From positions 1-15,249 of the forward strand of contig JAYOFM010000096.1 of NCBI GenBank assembly GCA_038117225.1: DNA of 15,249 bases, written 5' to 3'. The first letter of the stretch is position 1; each line of letters starts with the position of its first letter. The position numbers and the translations under genes were made by a program. Below, one piece after another: positions 6,934 to 14,234 of this stretch. This DNA comes from JAYOFM01 sp038117225 (GTDB lineage Bacteria; Pseudomonadota; Alphaproteobacteria; Rhodospirillales; Casp-alpha2). The notes under the pieces were generated by a model that worked only from the letters and a program-made list of their open reading frames with translations, did no database searches and was not told the origin of the DNA.

Positions 6934-7563
6934 ATGTCCAATCCGACGGGTGGCGAAACGCTGGCAACGTTGGACAGGCAACTCGCGAAATTCGAGGACC
7001 TGCTAAACATCGTCGCCGCGTTCTTCATTCTTGCGCTTATGTTCTTCGGCGCGGCGCAGGTCATTTCGCGCAAGCTGTTGAATTACCCGTTGTGGGGTTA
7101 CATCGATATCGTCGAGATCGGCATGGTCACCTTTGCCTTTCTGGCAATTTCCTCCTGTCAGCGTCTTGGCGGCCACATTCGCATGGAAATTCTGGTGCGC
7201 CGGTTAAGTGGCCGGTCCATGTGGATTTTTGAGTTTATCGGCGTCGTCGTCGCCCTGGCGATCATGCTGGTGTTGGTGTGGTACGCCTTCGACGCATTCA
7301 TGCGGGCTTTGCAACTGGGTGACAGCACCATCGACCGGGAACTCGTCACTTGGCCGTCGAAGATGCTGGTGCCGTTCGCCTTCACCGTGTTGATCGCACG
7401 ATTGATGCTGCAGATCTGGGGTTATTGGCGTCTTATCCTGCATCCAGACGCAAAGCCCATCGCCGTGCCGCTATTGGCCGATGTTATCGAACAGGCGCAA
7501 AAGGAAATCAAAGACACGTTCGGCGATGACGCTCCCGGACCCGTTCAGGGAGGAAACAGTTAG
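6934..7563 (+). CDS. dctQ: TRAP transporter small permease subunit, DctQ family
   Basis: A 209-aa membrane protein with four predicted transmembrane helices (about 25-45, 57-77, 97-118 and 145-164), the usual DctQ topology, and hydrophilic ends. It forms the transporter membrane complex with the large subunit encoded next. ATG 6934 has GGAG (6923-6926) at 7 nt. Its TAG stop directly abuts the ATG of the large subunit, implying coupled translation. The charged C-terminal tail of about 40 residues is somewhat long for the family. Confidence 0.93.
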   Translation: MSNPTGGETLATLDRQLAKFEDLLNIVAAFFILALMFFGAAQVISRKLLNYPLWGYIDIVEIGMVTFAFLAISSCQRLGGHIRMEILVRRLSGRSMWIFEFIGVVVALAIMLVLVWYAFDAFMRALQLGDSTIDRELVTWPSKMLVPFAFTVLIARLMLQIWGYWRLILHPDAKPIAVPLLADVIEQAQKEIKDTFGDDAPGPVQGGNS

Positions 7564-8868
7564 ATGGACGAATATACCATCGGCCTGATTGGCACGGGCG
7601 TTCTCATTTTTTTGGTGTTGTTCGGTGTGCGCGTTGTCTATGCCACCGCCGCCATCGGTTTCCTCGGCGTCGTCTCAATCATCGGTTGGCCTGGCGCCGG
7701 CATCAACGTCGGCATGATTCCCTACGCCAAGGGCAGCATCTACGGCCTTAGTGTCATCCCCATGTTCATTCTTATCGGCTTCCTTGCCTACCACGCGGGG
7801 ATGACCCGCGCATTGTTCGACGCGGCCAAGAAATGGATCGGCTGGGTGCCGGGCGGCATGGCGGTCGCCACGGTATTCGCCACCGCCGGGTTCGCAGCGG
7901 TTTCAGGGGCTTCCACGGCGACGGCGGCGGTGTTCTCGCGGGTCGCCATTCCGGAAATGCTGAAACACGGCTATGACAGGCGCCTCGCCGCTGGCGTCGT
8001 CGCCGCCGGCGGCACCTTGGCGTCGCTGATCCCGCCGAGCGCCATCCTGGTGATCTACGCCATCATCGTCGAGGAGTCGGTCGGGCGCTTGCTGGTTGCC
8101 GGGTTCGTTCCGGGTGTTGTCTCGGCAATCATTTATGCCCTGATCATCATCGGCATGGCATGGTATAATCCAGCGTTGGGACGTCCCATCACCGGTTTTA
8201 CCTGGGGCGAACGCATGAAGTCAGTGCCGGGAACCTTCCCGGTGGTGTTCGTCATCTGCATCATCTTCTTTTCCATGTACGCCGGGTGGGCGACACCGAC
8301 GGAAGCTGGCGCCGTCGGCTCCTTCGTCGTCTTCATCATGGCGTTGATGGGTGGTATGAAGTGGCACACCCTAAAGGAAGCGCTGCACGAAACCGCCAAG
8401 CTGACGGTGGTCATCTTCTCGCTCATCTGGGGCGTCATCATCTACGTGCGGTTCATGGGCTTCGCCGAATTACCGGCGGCGTTCGCCGAATGGGTCGTCG
8501 CCTTGCCGTTCCCGCCGGTGGTGACAATGATCTGTATCCTCGCGTTCTATGTCGTGCTCGGCATGTTCATGGATGCCATCGGCATGCTGCTGTTGACCTT
8601 GCCGGTGGTTTATCCGGCGGTCATCGGACTTGGCTATGATCCCATTTGGTTCGGCATCATCGTCGTCAAGATGTGTGAGGTCTGCCTGATCACGCCGCCC
8701 ATTGGGCTTAACTGCTATGTTGTTGCAGGGGTCAGGCCCGATATACCCCTGCAAGACATCTTCAAGGGAATCACGCCGTTCTTCATCTGCGATCTGATTA
8801 CGCTGGCGCTATTCCTGGCGTTTCCACAGATCATCCTGTGGCTGCCCAACACGATGTTGAACAATTAG
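7564..8868 (+). CDS. dctM: TRAP transporter large permease subunit, DctM family
   Basis: A 434-aa polytopic inner-membrane protein, the normal length for DctM, with about twelve hydrophobic segments. Diagnostic stretches are GASTATAA (115-122) in the first inverted half, followed by GGTLASLIPPS (149-159), the ion/substrate-site region of the family. It drives Na+-coupled uptake of the solute delivered by the binding protein. The start sits immediately after the dctQ stop, with GGGAGGAA (7548-7555) 8 nt upstream. The cupin gene begins 13 bp after the stop. Confidence 0.96.
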   Translation: MDEYTIGLIGTGVLIFLVLFGVRVVYATAAIGFLGVVSIIGWPGAGINVGMIPYAKGSIYGLSVIPMFILIGFLAYHAGMTRALFDAAKKWIGWVPGGMAVATVFATAGFAAVSGASTATAAVFSRVAIPEMLKHGYDRRLAAGVVAAGGTLASLIPPSAILVIYAIIVEESVGRLLVAGFVPGVVSAIIYALIIIGMAWYNPALGRPITGFTWGERMKSVPGTFPVVFVICIIFFSMYAGWATPTEAGAVGSFVVFIMALMGGMKWHTLKEALHETAKLTVVIFSLIWGVIIYVRFMGFAELPAAFAEWVVALPFPPVVTMICILAFYVVLGMFMDAIGMLLLTLPVVYPAVIGLGYDPIWFGIIVVKMCEVCLITPPIGLNCYVVAGVRPDIPLQDIFKGITPFFICDLITLALFLAFPQIILWLPNTMLNN

Positions 8869-8881
8869 TCGGTAGGGCAGT

Positions 8882-9253
8882 ATGGCCAAGGACGTTGATA
8901 CCCCGCCCACCGTCGAACACATCACAGATATGCCGACCTACGTACCGCCCGGGCATAGCGGCACGACCAATGTGCGGCTGGTCGACCGCGCCTTCGCCGG
9001 TGCCTTCGAAATGGTGCTCGGCCGGGTCGAGCCGGGCGGTGTCGCCGACAATCACCACCACGCGGCCGAGGCGCAGGCCATGTATGTCACCGGAGGCAGG
9101 GCCCGTGTCCGTCTTGGCGACGGCTCTGATGGCGAGTACGGGCCCGGCACGGTTTTCCGCATTCCCCCCGGCATGGACCATGAGGTGACCAGCCTGGGGC
9201 CCGATGTTCTTGAGGTGGTGATCGTCTACAGCCCGCCTTTGAACCGGACCTGA
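8882..9253 (+). CDS. Cupin domain-containing protein
   Basis: A single-domain cupin of 123 aa. Motif 1 is G52-x5-H58-x-H60-x4-Q65-x6-G72 and motif 2 is G89-x5-P95-x-G97-x2-H100. Predicted metal ligands are H58, H60 and H100; the canonical glutamate position carries Q65. The fold suits a small metalloenzyme (dioxygenase, isomerase) or a small-molecule sensor. Position inside the TRAP operon, 13 bp after dctM and 7 bp before the CoA-transferase start, suggests it acts on the imported compound. The ribosome binding site is weak (TAGGG at 8873-8877). No close subfamily is recognised. Confidence 0.88.
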   Translation: MAKDVDTPPTVEHITDMPTYVPPGHSGTTNVRLVDRAFAGAFEMVLGRVEPGGVADNHHHAAEAQAMYVTGGRARVRLGDGSDGEYGPGTVFRIPPGMDHEVTSLGPDVLEVVIVYSPPLNRT

Positions 9254-9260
9254 ATTGGCG

Positions 9261-10472
9261 ATGAAGTCGGGTGACGAGGCTCTTCCGCTAGCCGGCCTGA
9301 CCATCATTGACCTGACCAGCGTGCTGCTCGGGCCGTTCGCAACGCTGTTGTTGGCGCAGATGGGCGCTACCGTCATCAAGGTGGAAAGCCCGGCCGGCGA
9401 CATCACTCGGGCCATCGCGCCGACCAGAACGCCCGGGCTCAGCGCGTTGTTCATGAACTGCAATCGGGGCAAACGCAGCCTCGCCCTCGATCTGAAAGAT
9501 CCGCGCGGGCTGGAGGTGTTGCTGCGGCTTACCGAAGGCGCGGACGTGTTCTTCCATTCCATGCGGGCCAAGGCGGCGGACCGGCTCGGCATCGGTGAGA
9601 CGGCGCTGCGCGCGCGCAAGCCCGACATCATCTACTGTGGTGCCTGGGGCTTCGACCAGCAGGGCCCTTATGCGGATTTGCCGGCCTATGATGACATCGT
9701 CCAGGCGGTTTCCGGCATCGCCCATTTGCTCGCCGATGATCAGGGTGAACCGCGCTACATCCCCACCGTCATGGTCGATAAAATAACCGGGCTCTATGCC
9801 GCCAATGCAATGTTGGCGGCGGTGGTCAAGCGTCAGGCGACCGGGCGCGGTTCGTCCATCGAAGTACCGATGCTGGAATGCATCATCCATTTCATCATGG
9901 CCGAACACTTGGCCGCCGCGACGTACGAACCACCGCTTGGCCCACCGGGTTACGAGCGCATACTGGCCGCTAGCCGACGTCCTTATCGGACCAAGGATTC
10001 CCACGTCGCCACGCTGCCCTATACGACCGCGCATTGGTTGCGCCTGTTGGCCGCCATTGGCCGCGAGGATCTGGCCGGCGAGGACTGGGTACGATCATCG
10101 TCGTTGCGCAGTCAGCGCATCGGCGAACTTTATGACCTTCTGCGTGACGTGGCGCCGCAGAAAACGACAGCCGAGTGGATGGTGTTATTGCGTCGGCTCG
10201 ATATCCCGGTCATGCCTGTCAGCGATCTCGCCGATGTGCTGACCAACGAACAGTTGGTCGGAAGCGGTCTATTCGAACACTATGACCACCCCACCGAAGG
10301 TGCGTTGAGTGGAGTGCGACTACCGGTTCGCTTCGCTGGCGCCGCAACAGGGGAAGCCATGCGGGCTCGCCAATTGGGCGCCGACACGGCCGATATTCTT
10401 GGCAGTTTGGGTTACGATGTCGACGCCATCGCGGCCCTGGTCGCCGATGGGGTCGCCCTCACCGCCGATTGA
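9261..10472 (+). CDS. CaiB/BaiF CoA-transferase family protein (class III)
   Basis: A 403-aa class III CoA-transferase. It shows the N-terminal DLTSVLLGPFAT and MGATVIKVESPAGD segments, NRGKRSLALDL, the PAYDDIVQAVSG stretch, and the catalytic aspartate D173 in VDKITGLYAA. Enzymes of this family move CoA from a donor acyl-CoA to a carboxylic acid through Asp-bound intermediates. It is the last gene of the TRAP operon, so activation of the imported acid is the likely role (inference). ATG 9261 is taken; TTG 9255 in the same frame is possible. No good ribosome binding site is seen, and the start lies 7 bp after the cupin stop, so reinitiation is likely. Confidence 0.93.
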   Translation: MKSGDEALPLAGLTIIDLTSVLLGPFATLLLAQMGATVIKVESPAGDITRAIAPTRTPGLSALFMNCNRGKRSLALDLKDPRGLEVLLRLTEGADVFFHSMRAKAADRLGIGETALRARKPDIIYCGAWGFDQQGPYADLPAYDDIVQAVSGIAHLLADDQGEPRYIPTVMVDKITGLYAANAMLAAVVKRQATGRGSSIEVPMLECIIHFIMAEHLAAATYEPPLGPPGYERILAASRRPYRTKDSHVATLPYTTAHWLRLLAAIGREDLAGEDWVRSSSLRSQRIGELYDLLRDVAPQKTTAEWMVLLRRLDIPVMPVSDLADVLTNEQLVGSGLFEHYDHPTEGALSGVRLPVRFAGAATGEAMRARQLGADTADILGSLGYDVDAIAALVADGVALTAD

Positions 10473-10492
10473 TGTCGTGTGCCTGACCCAGG

Positions 10493-10521
10493 AAAAAGGA
10501 CCGACCCCGAAGAGTCGGCCC
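10493..10521 (-). terminator. Rho-independent terminator for the leftward TPR gene
   Basis: Read on the minus strand, GGGCCGAC (plus 10521-10514) pairs with GTCGGTCC (10505-10498), seven Watson-Crick pairs and one G-U, around an 8-nt loop, and is followed at once by TTTTT (10497-10493). On the plus strand there is no T-run. It therefore stops leftward transcription, about 160 nt past the TPR-oxygenase stop codon and before the CoA-transferase gene. The gap 10473-10679 otherwise holds no convincing gene. Confidence 0.65.
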
Positions 10522-10679
10522 AGTTCGCGAACAATGTCGCGGGGGATGATATCGGCGAGGAACGTGTCCGTGTACGGGGGTCCGTTTTCAGGAGCACTCA
10601 ATTCCAAGCACGCGCGATCCTAGACCGCCGGCTCGATGGTTGCATTGATATGGATCATGTTGCGAAAACTTGGAATTTG

Positions 10680-12398
10680 TCAGGGCGAACGGGCGGGAAT
10701 GACGTCAAAGGCGATGCTGATGCGGTTGTCATCGCTGTCATAGGGTACCGTGCGGTGATAAAAATAGGCGGGAAAAAGCAGCATTAAACCCTCACGCGGG
10801 CGGATTAGTTTAAGGTCTGGTTCCGCCGTCACATGGTAGTCTTCAGGTGGGCGGCCGAACTCTATCCAACCGGCATGGCTGGCGTCATCATCCGCGATCG
10901 TATCGGGTAGGCGGGCGTAATAGACGCCGCCGAGCCAGGCGGCGGGATGGATATGGGCCACCTGGTGGCCTTGGCGACGCATCACGACACCCCAGATGGA
11001 AAGATCGAATGCCGGCGGCCTTGTCGTGACGAAAGGATGGTTCGTGTCGTCGCCGATCCGACGCATGTAGGTGGTCACCCGGTCCCGGATGATGGTGGCC
11101 AGATCGGCGACGGGCCCCCGTGGGTCACTTAACAATTCGCCGGAATGGTGCCCGGCGCGGGTGGCGTGGCGGGTCGGCGCCTCAACCAGCGTCGGGTGTT
11201 GAATCACATGACGGCACAGGGCGTCGTTGAACGTGGTCAGGTCGCTAAACCGTTGCGGCACCTGAACCACCTCGGTATCGAGAAATCTATCATAATCTAG
11301 CAGAACCCGTGCATCATCCTCCCGTCCGAGGTGGCGCAGGATCATTTCCCGCATGGCCAATAACATCGTGTCACCCGCCCGCGTGGCGAGGAAGTTTTCG
11401 ACGACGTTCAGGGCTGCCACCGCGTCTCCGCGTTGAAGCATCAAATCGGCTAGATTGGCATGAACTTTTGAGAAGGCGGGGGCGAGATCAATGGCGCGCC
11501 GGAACGCTGTTTCCGCGTCGTCCATGCGGCCGATGGCCCGCAGGGCATCACCTCGATTGACGTGGGCCGGCGGGTAATCAGGGTCATCCAACAAGAGCCG
11601 ATCATAGGCATTGATGGCAGCCTCAACCTCACCCAGTTCCTGCAAGGCGACACCCAGATTGTAGCGGGCGTCCCTGTGTCCGGGTTGGATATCGAGCGCA
11701 CGCCGATAGAGTTTAGCGGCGCCTTCGTGATCGCCGATCTCAGCCAGAATTGTTCCAAGATTATTGAGCGCATTCTCATGCGCTGGCTGCCGCCTCAGTA
11801 GGTCCTCGTAGGCCTCGCGCGCGTCATTCAGACGACCCAATGAGTGTAACGCGCCGGCGAGGGCGAACCCGGCCGATGGGTGTTCCGGGCGGGCCGTTAG
11901 GGCGCGACGAAACCAGGTTTCCGCACCAACAACGTCACCCAGGCGCTGGCGCAGCAAACCCAAATTGAAGGGTGCTTCCGCATCTTTTCGATCGGCGGCG
12001 ATGGCATCACGATAGGCGGTTTCCGCTTCGTCGGAGCGACCGAGGTCAGTGAGGATGTTTCCCAGGTTGGACATAGCCGCCGCGAAACCCGGCCGAAAGG
12101 CAATTGCCGTGCGGATGAGGTCGAGACCATCCTCGACTTCGCCCAGCTGCACCTGGGCGATGCCGGCAAGATTGAGGGCATCCGCGTCGTCGGGCGTCGT
12201 CGCCAGAATCATGCGGCAGATCGTCAGCGCGGAATCCGGTTGTCCGGCGTCGAGCGCCGCGACGGCATCACCCAGGTTTGGTGCGGTCCGGACGCTAGCC
12301 GGCGCAGGCTGATGGCCCGCCGTGCGCGGGTCGGCAAGGGGAAGAAACGGTGCCGGTGCCGCTGGCGTTGGTGCTTTTGTCTTTCGGCGTCTGCTCAT
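10680..12398 (-). CDS. TPR-repeat protein with C-terminal putative 2OG-Fe(II) oxygenase domain
   Basis: A 572-aa protein. Residues 1-40 are basic and Pro/Ala-rich. About nine to ten TPR repeats span roughly 42-365, with typical LGNILTDLGRSDEAETAYRD-type helices and 34-residue spacing. The C-terminal part (about 385-572) resembles the putative 2OG-Fe(II) oxygenase class seen on bacterial TPR proteins: H482/H484 in HIHPAAWLGGVYY as metal-ligand candidates, H548 in FYHRTVPY as the distal histidine, and R559 as the 2-oxoglutarate-binding candidate. It would hydroxylate a target held by the TPR superhelix; target unknown. No signal peptide is seen. The start at 12398 is chosen because upstream sequence in frame is Pro/Arg/His-rich shadow of the divergent gene. 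It starts 20 bp from that gene, without a clear ribosome binding site. Confidence 0.88.
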   Translation of the reverse strand: MSRRRKTKAPTPAAPAPFLPLADPRTAGHQPAPASVRTAPNLGDAVAALDAGQPDSALTICRMILATTPDDADALNLAGIAQVQLGEVEDGLDLIRTAIAFRPGFAAAMSNLGNILTDLGRSDEAETAYRDAIAADRKDAEAPFNLGLLRQRLGDVVGAETWFRRALTARPEHPSAGFALAGALHSLGRLNDAREAYEDLLRRQPAHENALNNLGTILAEIGDHEGAAKLYRRALDIQPGHRDARYNLGVALQELGEVEAAINAYDRLLLDDPDYPPAHVNRGDALRAIGRMDDAETAFRRAIDLAPAFSKVHANLADLMLQRGDAVAALNVVENFLATRAGDTMLLAMREMILRHLGREDDARVLLDYDRFLDTEVVQVPQRFSDLTTFNDALCRHVIQHPTLVEAPTRHATRAGHHSGELLSDPRGPVADLATIIRDRVTTYMRRIGDDTNHPFVTTRPPAFDLSIWGVVMRRQGHQVAHIHPAAWLGGVYYARLPDTIADDDASHAGWIEFGRPPEDYHVTAEPDLKLIRPREGLMLLFPAYFYHRTVPYDSDDNRISIAFDVIPARSP

Positions 12399-12418
12399 GC
12401 GAACGATAATCCGATCCC

Positions 12419-12958
12419 ATGGCGACGACGACAAGGGATGAGATTCTGACACGGGCCCTGGCAGCGCACCGGGCCGGCGATCTGGTATCGGCGGCGGCCG
12501 GATATGAGGCGCTAGTTGCCGCGAATTCGCATGATGTGGATGGGGTGCATTTGCTCGCCGTCCTGCGCCATCAAACGGGTGCCTATCCGGCATCCCTTGA
12601 ACTTGCGAATACCCTCGTCGCATCGGCGCCAAATCTGGCCGATGGTCATATGGATCGTGGTAACGCCCTGCATGGGCTTGGACGGCACGCCGATGCCGCC
12701 GACGCTTTTCGCCGCGCATTGCATTTGGAGCCTGAATTGGCCGCGGCGGCATTCAATCTTGGGAACGCGTTGCGGGGTCTCTCGGACGCCGATGGCGCTG
12801 TCGCCGCTTACCGGCGCGCGGTCGCCGTTGATCCCGGGTTGGCGCCGGCTTGGTCGAATTTGGGCGCGACGCTGGCCGAACTCGGGTTGCCGGCCGATGC
12901 CGCCTTGGCGTGCCGGCGTGCCATCGACGTCGCGCCTGAATTCGCCGATGCCCATTAA
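12419..12958 (+). CDS. N-terminal fragment: TPR-repeat region (179 aa)
   Basis: The part translated up to the premature stop. It holds about five TPR units from residue 10 on, such as ALHGLGRHADAADAFRRALH and AFNLGNALRGLSDADGAVAA. A truncated product could fold as a short TPR protein but would lack the catalytic domain. ATG 12419 is the first possible start, since an in-frame TAA lies at 12407-12409. No Shine-Dalgarno sequence precedes it, so leaderless or very short-leader translation is suggested. Confidence 0.75.
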   Translation: MATTTRDEILTRALAAHRAGDLVSAAAGYEALVAANSHDVDGVHLLAVLRHQTGAYPASLELANTLVASAPNLADGHMDRGNALHGLGRHADAADAFRRALHLEPELAAAAFNLGNALRGLSDADGAVAAYRRAVAVDPGLAPAWSNLGATLAELGLPADAALACRRAIDVAPEFADAH

Positions 12959-12973
12959 AATCTCGGTAACGCA

Positions 12974-13837
12974 TTGCGCGAAGGCGGCCAGTTTAATGAG
13001 GCGCGGGTCGCCTTTGAGCAAGCGATCGACCTAATGCCCGATTTCGCCGACGCGCTCTGCAATTTAGGATTGGTGCGCTTCCGCGATGACATGAACGCAG
13101 CGTCGGAAACCTTGGGTCGCGCTATCGTCGCCGATCCAGGGCACGCGTTGGCCCGCTTTTATTTCGGCGTGGCGTTGGAGGAGGCTGGTCGGGCCGACCA
13201 GGCCGCCGCCGCATTCGGGGCCCTGGACGATGCGAACCCGACCGATGCCGCCCGGCTCGACAGCTGGGATTTCGTGAAAGCGCGGCGCGGTGCCAATACG
13301 ATCTTGTTTGCGGACGGTTTCGCGCTCCTCGCCCATGCGTTACAGGCCGCGCCGAAGGATGGCTTGGTGCTTGAATTCGGCGTCCGGCACGGCACCTCCA
13401 TCGGCCATCTTGCGTCACTCGAGAAGGGACCGATCCATGGTTTCGACTCGTTTCAAGGACTGCCGGAATCATGGGGTGACGAACCGGCTGGCGTCTATTC
13501 GACGGGCGGTCGCCTCCCCGACGTCCCGGTCAATGTCACGCTTCATGCCGGCCTGTTCGAGGACACGCTGGCACCATTTCTGGATTCTCACGCGGGACCA
13601 GTTCGTCTGGCCCACGTGGATTGCGATATATACGCCTCGACGGCGACCGTGCTCACCGCTCTCGCGCCACGTCTCGTTTCTGGCAGCGTCCTGGTATTCG
13701 ATGATTATCTGATCAATCCGACTTGGCGCCTGGATGAGCATCGAGCCCTCGGCGAGGCGGCGGCTGAATTCGGATGGCGTTACGATTTCATCGCATTTTC
13801 GGTGGTCGGCAAGCAGGCGGCGGTGCGGCTGGATTAA
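12974..13837 (+). CDS. C-terminal fragment: TPR remnant plus TylF/MycF-like O-methyltransferase domain
   Basis: Downstream of the stop the frame stays open; the first usable start would be TTG 12974, which has no ribosome binding site and lies mid-repeat, so separate translation is doubtful. Numbered from there, residues 1-90 are two to three more TPRs and about 100-287 form a class I SAM-dependent methyltransferase: SAM motif LEFGVRHGTS (133-142), FDSFQGLPESW (157-167), VDCDIYAST (215-223) and FDDY (242-245). The Asp-rich VDCD and DDY motifs match the Mg-binding residues of TylF/MycF sugar O-methyltransferases. A sugar or glycan hydroxyl is therefore the best guess at substrate. The stop overlaps that of the convergent gene at TTAA (13834-13837). 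Confidence 0.7.
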   Translation: MREGGQFNEARVAFEQAIDLMPDFADALCNLGLVRFRDDMNAASETLGRAIVADPGHALARFYFGVALEEAGRADQAAAAFGALDDANPTDAARLDSWDFVKARRGANTILFADGFALLAHALQAAPKDGLVLEFGVRHGTSIGHLASLEKGPIHGFDSFQGLPESWGDEPAGVYSTGGRLPDVPVNVTLHAGLFEDTLAPFLDSHAGPVRLAHVDCDIYASTATVLTALAPRLVSGSVLVFDDYLINPTWRLDEHRALGEAAAEFGWRYDFIAFSVVGKQAAVRLD

Positions 13838-14145
13838 CGAACCGTTTCGATGGGTTTGGGATTTTTGGGCTCGGGCATCTGGAACAGCTTGCGAATATCG
13901 TCGCCCATATCACCGTGATCGCCGTCCGGCGCCATCACGAAAATAATGGCCCAAAGGATCATGGTGGCGATGAACAGCCAACTCGCCGCCGCCTTCATCC
14001 ATGGCCTCGTGCGTTCGGTGATGACCTTGAGTTCGTCCGCGTAGCGTTGGCGAAGGGCGTTGCGTGCCCACAGCGCGAGGCCGCCCGCGAAAACCAGCAG
14101 CGCCAGGATCAGGGGCCCGGTCGTTGTAATTTCTTCAGCCAACAT
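13834..14145 (-). CDS. Small membrane protein of unknown function, 103 aa
   Basis: No family recognised. Two predicted transmembrane helices, at about 9-28 and 48-69, are joined by a basic, charged loop (RNALRQRYADELKVITERTR), giving a hairpin topology. A hydrophilic tail follows with an Asp/Gly/His stretch (GDHGDMGDD, from about residue 74) and a Pro/Lys-rich end. The start at 14145 is chosen because it places the first helix at the N terminus; TTAGGC about 9 nt upstream is a weak ribosome binding site. Starts at 14163 or 14193 in the same frame are possible. It is convergent with the TPR-methyltransferase gene and divergent from the PAS gene (89 bp). Confidence 0.75.
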   Translation of the reverse strand: MLAEEITTTGPLILALLVFAGGLALWARNALRQRYADELKVITERTRPWMKAAASWLFIATMILWAIIFVMAPDGDHGDMGDDIRKLFQMPEPKNPKPIETVR

Positions 14146-14234
14146 GACGGCGAGCCTAAGCATCGCGTCGGGCGCTGACAACGCTGGCGGCATGTTTCGC
14201 TGGGCAGGCGAAAATCCCCTGCTAAGATCGCTCA

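Larger units (their letters stand above)
12419..13837 (+). pseudogene. TPR-methyltransferase gene interrupted by an in-frame TAA
   Basis: A single reading frame of 473 codons runs from ATG 12419 to TAA 13835-13837 with one internal stop, TAA at 12956-12958 (codon 180). Sequence on both sides is in the same frame and continues the TPR pattern: ADAH, stop, NLGNALREGG. The stop therefore falls where TPR proteins commonly carry Tyr, one base from TAT or TAC. No frameshift or other stop is present, so the lesion is very recent or is a sequencing/assembly error. Code reassignment is ruled out because neighbouring genes end with TAA. The intact protein would be 472 aa: TPRs followed by a TylF/MycF-like O-methyltransferase. 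Confidence 0.85.

Noticed and set aside
10523..10532. Perfect palindrome GTTCGCGAAC as a regulator operator
   Set aside because: It lies between convergent genes near a terminator, with no promoter close by. Such a 10-bp palindrome occurs by chance in GC-rich DNA.
12956..12958. TAA read as a sense codon (alternative code or programmed readthrough)
   Set aside because: Several neighbouring genes end with TAA (1293, 5669, 6864), and no stimulatory structure is evident after this one.
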